DNA of 64,000 nt from Yinghuangia elevatio (lineage in GTDB: Bacteria; Actinomycetota; Actinomycetes; Streptomycetales; Streptomycetaceae). A program made the position numbers and the translations under genes. Every line of letters starts with the position of its first letter. Within the stretch, counting starts at the first letter, position 1. Shown here piece by piece: positions 59,343 through 64,000 of this stretch. The notes below the pieces were generated by a model that was not told the DNA's origin, did no database searches, and saw nothing but the letters and a program-made list of their open reading frames with translations. The DNA is taken from positions 1-64,000 of the forward strand of contig NZ_JBEZFP010000019.1 of the NCBI RefSeq assembly GCF_040649515.1. The letters run 5' to 3'.

Positions 59343-59547
59343 TTCGTACCGCAGAATCGCAGGCCGAAGCCGGAACCTGGGGAAATGGGAGATTCACGAC
59401 GTGCGTGCGTTGTCGTCGGATTGCCGCTCGTGCAGCGATGCCGAAGCGGAGGCGGGACCCACACCGCCGCCGCGGCACAGCGATGCCGAGGCGCTCACCA
59501 GCGCCCCGGCGGACCACCAGGAGCGACCTCAGAACGGAGCCGATGAC

Positions 59548-61698
59548 ATGACCCCGACCACCACCAGCGCCTTCGCCCTGCCCGAGCAGCTCACCGCGAA
59601 GGCCGACCGGAAACTGATCAGCGCGGACGAACGGCACTTCGCGGCCGTCGCCGCGAGCCTTGACCAGGCCATCGCCGAACTGTCCGACCAACTCGACGCG
59701 GCACGCAAAGCGCCCGGCGGCGTCGGCCGTGACGCCATGGACCGGGACATCGAGGTCCACCGCCTCTCCTCCCGCCTGCGCGCGCTGCGGCGCTTCGGCC
59801 TGGACCTCTGCCTGGGCCACATCGTCCACGACGACAGCCCCGAACCGGTCTACATCGGACGCCTCGGGCTCACCGACGACTCGGGCCGCCGCCTGCTGCT
59901 CGACTGGCGCTCCCCCGCCGCGGAGCCGTTCTTCGCCGCGACCCACGCCAACCCGATGGGGTTGGCCAGCCGCCGCAGGTACCGCTGGACCCGCGGCCGG
60001 ATCACCGACTACTGGGACGAGGTGTTCACCACCGAGGGCCTGGAAGGGCACGCCGCGCTGGACGACCAGTCGGCGTTCATCGCCAGCCTCGGCGGCAACC
60101 GGTCCTCCCGGATGCGCGACGTCCTCGGCACGATCCAGGCCGACCAGGACGCGGTCATCCGGGCGGGCTCGCGCGGCGCCCTGGTCGTCGACGGCGGTCC
60201 CGGCACCGGAAAGACCGTGGTCGCGCTGCACCGCTCCGCGTACCTGCTGTACTCCGACCCACGGCTGGGCCACCGTCGCGGCGGCGTGCTGTTCGTCGGG
60301 CCGCACGAGCCGTACCTCGCGTATGTCGCCGACGTGCTGCCGAGCCTCGGCGAGGAGGGCGTGCGGACCTGCACCCTGCGGGATCTGCTCCCCGAAGGGG
60401 CCGCGGCGTCGCCCGAGCCCGACCCGCACGTGGCGCGCCTGAAGTCGTCCGCGGACATGGTCAAGGCGATCGAGAAGGCCGTCCGGTTCTACGAGGAGCC
60501 GCCGACCGAGGGCATGGAGGTGTCGACCGACTGGGGCGACGTCTGGCTGAGCGCGGAGGACTGGGCCGAGGCGTTCGCGGCGCCTTCGGCGGCCACGCCG
60601 CACAACGAGGCCCGCGACCTGGTCCTGGAGGAAGTGCTCAACATCCTGACGGACAAGTACGACGGCGACGTGTCGCCCGACGTGTTCCGCAGGTCGCTGC
60701 GGCACGACACGGAGCTGCTGGACACCCTCAACCGGGCGTGGCCGCTGCTGGAGGCGGCGGACGTGGTCGGCGACCTGTGGTCGGTGCCGGCGTACCTGCG
60801 CATGTGCGCGCCGTGGCTCACCTCCGACGAGGTGCGCGCCCTCCAGCGCAAGCACGCGCCCCAGGCCTGGACCGTGTCGGACCTGCCGCTCCTGGACGCG
60901 GCACGGCTGCGGCTCGGCGACCCGGAGGCGTCACTGCGCCGGCGTCGCCAGGAGGCCGGCGTCGCGGCCGAACGGGCGCGCATGGCCGACGTCATCGGCA
61001 ACATCATCGAGGCCGACGCCGACGGAGAGGGCGCGGTGACGATGCTGCTCGGCAAGGACCTCCAGGACAGCCTGGTCGACGAGAGCGCGCTGCCGAGCGG
61101 CAACGCGGATCCGCTGGCCGGACCGTTCGCGCACATCGTCGTCGACGAGGCGCAGGAACTGACCGACGCCGAATGGCAGATGCTGCTGCTGCGCTGCCCC
61201 TCCCGGAGCTTCACGATCGTCGGCGACCGGGCCCAGGCGCGGCACGGGTTCACCGAGTCGTGGGAGGAACGGCTCGAACGGATCGGCCTGGACCGGATCA
61301 CGGTGACGTCGCTGAGCATCAACTACCGGACGCCGGAAGAGGTCATGGCGGAGGCCGAGCCGGCGATCCGGGCGGCGCTCCCGGACGCGAACGTACCGAC
61401 TTCCGTGCGCAGCAGCGGAATTCCGGTGACGCACGGGTCTGCGGACGACCTGGAGGAGATCCTCGCGAAGTGGATCGCCGAGAACGCCGAAGGAGTGGCG
61501 TGCGTCATCGGCGACCCCGGCTTCGAGCCGACGTCACGCGTACGCTCGCTGACCCCGGAGCTGTCCAAGGGCCTGGAGTTCGACCTCGTGGTGCTGGTCG
61601 ACCCGGAGGCGTTCGGGACGGGAATCGAGGGTGCGGTGGACCGCTATGTCGCCATGACCCGGGCCACCCGCCAACTCGTGGTCCTCACGAGCGGCTGA
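59548..61698 (+). CDS. helR: RNA polymerase-protecting HelD-like ATPase HelR
   Basis: A 716-residue UvrD-like ATPase. HelR dislodges rifamycin from RNA polymerase by inserting into the enzyme, conferring resistance without altering the drug. It has an N-terminal coiled arm (about 10-90), Walker A GGPGTGKTV (from residue 216), the large HelD insertion, Walker B region HIVVDEAQELTD (about 530-541) and VGDRAQ, and the C-terminal motifs SINYRTPEEVM, SKGLEFDLVVLVD and YVAMTRATRQLVV. Housekeeping HelD proteins are similar, but the RAE upstream and the rox gene downstream favour HelR. ACGGAG precedes the ATG. Confidence 0.92.
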   Translation: MTPTTTSAFALPEQLTAKADRKLISADERHFAAVAASLDQAIAELSDQLDAARKAPGGVGRDAMDRDIEVHRLSSRLRALRRFGLDLCLGHIVHDDSPEPVYIGRLGLTDDSGRRLLLDWRSPAAEPFFAATHANPMGLASRRRYRWTRGRITDYWDEVFTTEGLEGHAALDDQSAFIASLGGNRSSRMRDVLGTIQADQDAVIRAGSRGALVVDGGPGTGKTVVALHRSAYLLYSDPRLGHRRGGVLFVGPHEPYLAYVADVLPSLGEEGVRTCTLRDLLPEGAAASPEPDPHVARLKSSADMVKAIEKAVRFYEEPPTEGMEVSTDWGDVWLSAEDWAEAFAAPSAATPHNEARDLVLEEVLNILTDKYDGDVSPDVFRRSLRHDTELLDTLNRAWPLLEAADVVGDLWSVPAYLRMCAPWLTSDEVRALQRKHAPQAWTVSDLPLLDAARLRLGDPEASLRRRRQEAGVAAERARMADVIGNIIEADADGEGAVTMLLGKDLQDSLVDESALPSGNADPLAGPFAHIVVDEAQELTDAEWQMLLLRCPSRSFTIVGDRAQARHGFTESWEERLERIGLDRITVTSLSINYRTPEEVMAEAEPAIRAALPDANVPTSVRSSGIPVTHGSADDLEEILAKWIAENAEGVACVIGDPGFEPTSRVRSLTPELSKGLEFDLVVLVDPEAFGTGIEGAVDRYVAMTRATRQLVVLTSG

Positions 61699-61728
61699 CC
61701 GAAGCGGCTGACCGAAGCGGCTGACCGG
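61690..61728. repeat. Three 13-bp tandem repeats at helR 3' end
   Basis: AGCGGCTGACCGA is present twice, followed by a third copy ending in G. The first copy holds the last two helR codons and its TGA stop, so the repeats extend the 3' end and give stop codons in all three frames. Confidence 0.92.
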
Positions 61729-61768
61729 CCCCCGGAGCCGGCGCCAAGCCGCGGTTGAGATGAAGAGT

Positions 61769-61826
61769 TGGCCGCGCTCGACGACCTAGCTGTCCTGAAC
61801 TTTGACAGCAGGCTCGAGCGCGGCCA
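61769..61826 (+). terminator. Branched hairpin after helR
   Basis: Outer arms TGGCCGCGCTCGA and TCGAGCGCGGCCA (13 bp, perfect) and an inner GCTGTC/GACAGC stem around a 9-base loop, about 70 bases past the helR stop. It lacks a U-run; a terminator is likely, and it implies rox has its own promoter. Confidence 0.6.
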
Positions 61827-61903
61827 CCTCGCGTATTCACCGTGATCCCTGCTGTACGACGACTTTCCGCCTCCGACCTGCACCTCGGACCTCGGATCAG
61901 CCA

Positions 61904-61934
61904 TTGGACGGGGTGACGCACAATCTTGTACCTT
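61904..61934 (+). promoter_or_regulatory. Candidate rox promoter
   Basis: TTGGAC (61904-61909) and TACCTT (61929-61934) with a 19-bp spacer, about 38 bases before the leader-peptide start. A 16-bp alternative with TTGTAC exists; the choice is uncertain. Confidence 0.35.
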
Positions 61935-61971
61935 GCACGTGCCCGTGACACCGCCCGAGGAGGTGAGACCC

Positions 61972-62031
61972 ATGAACGCTGTAGCCATGTGGGTGCTCCC
62001 CCTTGCCGTCGCGGTCGGGCGACTGACGTAG
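61972..62031 (+). CDS. 19-residue leader peptide before rox
   Basis: MNAVAMWVLPLAVAVGRLT, a hydrophobic peptide with a very strong GAGGAGG ribosome-binding site 8 bases before its ATG, stronger than that of rox itself. The stop at 62031 is 8 bases before a perfect hairpin that ends 14 bases before the rox start. The layout, short frame, then hairpin, then resistance gene, is that of translational or transcriptional attenuators of antibiotic-resistance genes. No signal is known; the peptide does not resemble erm leaders. Translation is inferred, not shown. Confidence 0.68.
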   Translation: MNAVAMWVLPLAVAVGRLT

Positions 62032-62039
62032 TTGTCGCC

Positions 62040-62067
62040 GGGAGTGCCACGCCAACAAGGCACTCCC
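62040..62067 (+). promoter_or_regulatory. Hairpin between leader peptide and rox
   Basis: GGGAGTGCC and GGCACTCCC form a perfect 9-bp stem with a 10-base loop. It sits just before the AAAGG of rox. The leader frame contains TTGCC (62003-62007), complementary to GGCAA (62072-62076) at the rox ribosome-binding site, so an alternative fold is conceivable. Confidence 0.65.
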
Positions 62068-62081
62068 GAAAGGCAACACCT

Positions 62082-63554
62082 ATGTACTCTCCGCAGTTCA
62101 CCACCGCCCCGTCGCCGGACAACACGGCCGCTTTCGATGTGATCATCGCCGGGTGCGGGCCGACCGGCGCGATGCTGGCTGCCGAACTTCGGCTGCACGG
62201 CGTACGGGTACTCGTTCTGGAGAAGGAATCCGAACCCGTCTCGTACGTCCGCATCGTCGGTCTGCACATTCGCAGCATCGAACTGCTGGCCATGCGCGGC
62301 CTGCTGGAGCGCATCAGCGCACACGGACGGCAGCGCCCGGCCGGCGGGTTCTTCGCCGCCATCAACAAGCCCGCGCCCCAGGGCCTGGATTCCGCGCACG
62401 CCTACTTGCTGGGCATCCCGCAGCCGGTCATCGTCCGCCTGCTCGAAGAACACGCGGTCGAGCTGGGCGCACGGGTGCGGCACGGCTGTGCGCTGGCCGG
62501 TTTCGCGCAGGACGACGAGGGGGTGACCGTCGAGCTGGCCGACGGCGAACAGCTCCGTACGTGCTACCTCGTCGGCTGCGACGGCGCGCGCAGCGCGGTA
62601 CGGAAGTTGCTCGGCGTCGCCTTCCCCGGCGAGCCCTCGCGGACCGAGACGCTGATGGGCGAGATGGAAGTCGGCGTACCGCAGGGGGAGATCGCCGCGA
62701 AGGTGGCCGAAGTCGGGGAAACCGAGAAGCGGTTCTGGCTCAGGCCCGTTGGCGAAAGGGCGTACAGCGTTGTGGTGCCCGCCGCGGGAATCAGCGATCG
62801 CACGGTGCCACCCACCCTCGAGGAGTTCAGGCGACAACTGCGCGCCATCGCCGGAACCGACTTCAGCGTGCACTCACCGCGATGGTTGTCCCGCTTCGGG
62901 GATGCCACCCGGCTGGCCGAGCGGTACCGGGTCGGGCGGGTGCTGCTGGCCGGCGACGCGGCCCACATCCATCCGCCCACTGGCGGACAGGGCCTCAACC
63001 TGGGCGTCCAGGACGCGTTCAACCTGGGCTGGAAGCTCGCCGGGCAGGTCCGCGGCTGGGCACCGGAAACCCTGCTGGACACCTACCACGCGGAGCGCCA
63101 TCCGGTCGCCGCGGAAGTGCTGGACAACACCCGCGCCCAGATGGAGCTGCACTCCCCCGAGCCCGGCCCTCAGGCGTTGCGCAGGCTCCTCACCGAACTG
63201 ATGGACTTCGACGAGGTGAACCGCCATCTCATCGAGAAGATCACCGCAATCGGCATCCGCTACGACTTCGGCGAAGGCCCCGACCTGCTCGGCCGCCGCC
63301 TGCCCGACATGGATGTGAAGCACGGCCGCCTCTACAACCTGATGCACCACGGCCGCGGCCTGCTCCTCGACCGTACCGAACGCCTGACCGTCGGCGGCTG
63401 GTCCGACCGTGTCGACCACCTGGCGGACCCCACCACGGCACTGGATGTTCCGTCCGTCCTCCTGCGTCCCGACGGCCACGTCGCCTGGACCGGCGACGAC
63501 CAACGAGACCTGAACGCCCACCTGACCCGCTGGTTCGGCAACCCCGCCAACTGA
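62082..63554 (+). CDS. rox: Rifampicin monooxygenase Rox
   Basis: An FAD-dependent class A monooxygenase that hydroxylates the naphthyl ring of rifampicin, leading to linearisation and loss of activity. The 490-residue sequence has GCGPTGAMLAAELR (dinucleotide motif, G24-x-G26-x-x-G29), LEKESEPVSYVRIVGLHIRS, the DG motif YLVGCDGARSAVRKLLG and the GD motif LLAGDAAHIHPPTGGQGLN, and follows S. venezuelae Rox closely as I remember it. Its first 17 residues are an extension. It lies downstream of helR and behind a leader peptide and hairpin. Confidence 0.95.
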   Translation: MYSPQFTTAPSPDNTAAFDVIIAGCGPTGAMLAAELRLHGVRVLVLEKESEPVSYVRIVGLHIRSIELLAMRGLLERISAHGRQRPAGGFFAAINKPAPQGLDSAHAYLLGIPQPVIVRLLEEHAVELGARVRHGCALAGFAQDDEGVTVELADGEQLRTCYLVGCDGARSAVRKLLGVAFPGEPSRTETLMGEMEVGVPQGEIAAKVAEVGETEKRFWLRPVGERAYSVVVPAAGISDRTVPPTLEEFRRQLRAIAGTDFSVHSPRWLSRFGDATRLAERYRVGRVLLAGDAAHIHPPTGGQGLNLGVQDAFNLGWKLAGQVRGWAPETLLDTYHAERHPVAAEVLDNTRAQMELHSPEPGPQALRRLLTELMDFDEVNRHLIEKITAIGIRYDFGEGPDLLGRRLPDMDVKHGRLYNLMHHGRGLLLDRTERLTVGGWSDRVDHLADPTTALDVPSVLLRPDGHVAWTGDDQRDLNAHLTRWFGNPAN

Positions 63555-64000
63555 CCCCGCCCCAACCGCCGATGAGCAGGTAGCCAACGACCGTCCAGAG
63601 ACCCGTGGCACCCGCCACACCGCGTCCCCGAACTGAGCAAGGAACACCGTCCACACCAAGTTCAGTTCGGGGACCACTCGACGTCGGCATGTCCAGGAGT
63701 TCAGACGGCCCGAACTCGACGCCATCGACGAGCGGTATCGCCGGGCCCGCCGGATTCTGTGGAGGTCGTGGCCCGGGTCGAGCCGGCCGCCGCGTGTCGG
63801 CCGGGGTAAGTCACCCCCCCCCGGGGGGCTGCCTGGCACGGGTTTCGGCGGGGACGGGATGGCGGGGAGTAGGGCGAAAAGCGCGGGTGTTTGCGGTTGT
63901 TGGGGGCGTACCGAGGTCGCGCACGGCTGCTCGGGTTGGTGCGGGCCGGAGTGCGACTACGCCATTTGGGTGTACTTGGTGGTGTACCCGTCCGCCCGCA
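63555..64000. other. Right-edge intergenic, no gene supported
   Basis: The 446 bases after rox hold a hairpin (63625-63673) and no convincing gene. One plus frame around 63693-63790 reads with coding-like composition (for example RPELDAIDERYRRARRIL) but has no start or ribosome-binding site, and might be a decayed gene fragment. A run of C then G lies at about 63815-63828. Confidence 0.5.
63625..63673 (+). terminator. Possible rox terminator
   Basis: TCCCCGAACTGA and TCAGTTCGGGGA form a perfect 12-bp stem around a 25-base loop, about 70 bases past the rox stop. The long loop makes the terminator call uncertain. Confidence 0.45.

Larger units (their letters stand above)
61699..61971. other. 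helR / rox intergenic
   Basis: The 273-bp gap holds the helR 3' repeats, the terminator-like hairpin at 61769-61826 and a possible rox promoter. I searched it for a second RAE and found none. Confidence 0.6.

Noticed and set aside
61699..61971. A second rifamycin-associated element before rox
   Set aside because: No CTTGCGGCAAG core or equivalent inverted repeat was found in this gap.
63625..63673. 12-bp inverted repeat as an insertion-sequence relic
   Set aside because: No transposase fragment or direct target repeat is recognisable nearby; a rox terminator is simpler.
1..64000. tRNA, rRNA or CRISPR array
   Set aside because: No cloverleaf-like block, no rRNA segment and no regularly spaced repeat-spacer pattern was seen while reading both strands; a tRNA search program would be needed to exclude a divergent tRNA.

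Overview
The window comes from a high-GC actinobacterium of the Streptomycetaceae (Streptomyces or a close relative such as Kitasatospora or Embleya; the genus cannot be fixed from the sequence alone). The evidence is the very strong G/C bias at third codon positions, GTG and TTG starts, many apparently leaderless genes, mycothiol genes (mshA, mshD), the anti-sigma factor RsiG, Nur, GlnR, and a gene order that, from memory, follows the S. coelicolor chromosome from carD/phoP/phoR through mshA, nur, glnR, mshD and ppk to the pst/pit genes and csoR. Most of the window is therefore core chromosome. I saw no tRNA, rRNA, CRISPR array, prophage or intact insertion sequence.

Layout. 0.3-8.5 kb: carD, a lipoprotein, the phosphate two-component system phoR-phoP, a small cysteine-rich (metallothionein-like) protein in the divergent position next to phoR, phosphoglycerate mutase, a YbjN protein, mshA, and a methyltransferase-like protein. 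8.8-15.9 kb: a NlpC/P60 wall hydrolase, an XRE regulator with a HbhA-like protein, an ECF41 sigma factor with its carboxymuconolactone-decarboxylase partner, and an MFS pump divergent from a HxlR regulator. 16-20.4 kb: asparaginase, rsiG, dtd, ygfZ and nur. 20.5-25.9 kb: an LCP ligase, nitrobindin, DsrE-like, DUF3099 and SMR genes, and a sulfurtransferase/DUF1416 pair behind a cysteine-rich leader peptide. 25.9-33.3 kb: an ECF sigma/anti-sigma pair, a large membrane protein, a ThiS/MoaD-like protein, a hydrolase, glnR and a LacI regulator. 33.4-37.1 kb: a small accessory island with a membrane protein and a PQQ-propeller gene pair. 37.3-49.3 kb: mshD, then the phosphate and polyphosphate block ppk-CHAD-mutT1, pstSCAB and pit/DUF47. 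49.7-57.6 kb: csoR, a lipoprotein, a GntR regulator, a LAxTG sortase substrate, a PAP2 phosphatase, and an Rpf-LysM-M23 wall hydrolase behind a c-di-AMP riboswitch. 57.2-63.6 kb: an ArsR/MFS pair and a rifamycin-resistance locus, helR plus rox.

Themes. Phosphate: phoRP, a four-unit PHO box before pstS, the Pst transporter, the low-affinity Pit system, ppk and a CHAD protein. Redox and thiols: mshA, mshD, the ECF41 pair, the sulfurtransferase with its Cys leader, nitrobindin. Metals: nur, csoR, the cysteine-rich protein. Cell wall: two secreted hydrolases and an LCP enzyme. Nucleotide second messengers: a c-di-AMP riboswitch and the c-di-GMP-binding RsiG. Antibiotic resistance: HelR protects RNA polymerase while Rox inactivates the drug; a rifamycin-associated inverted repeat lies before helR, and rox has a 19-codon leader peptide followed by a perfect hairpin. 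That rox leader and the cysteine-rich gene beside phoR are the two observations most likely to be undescribed.
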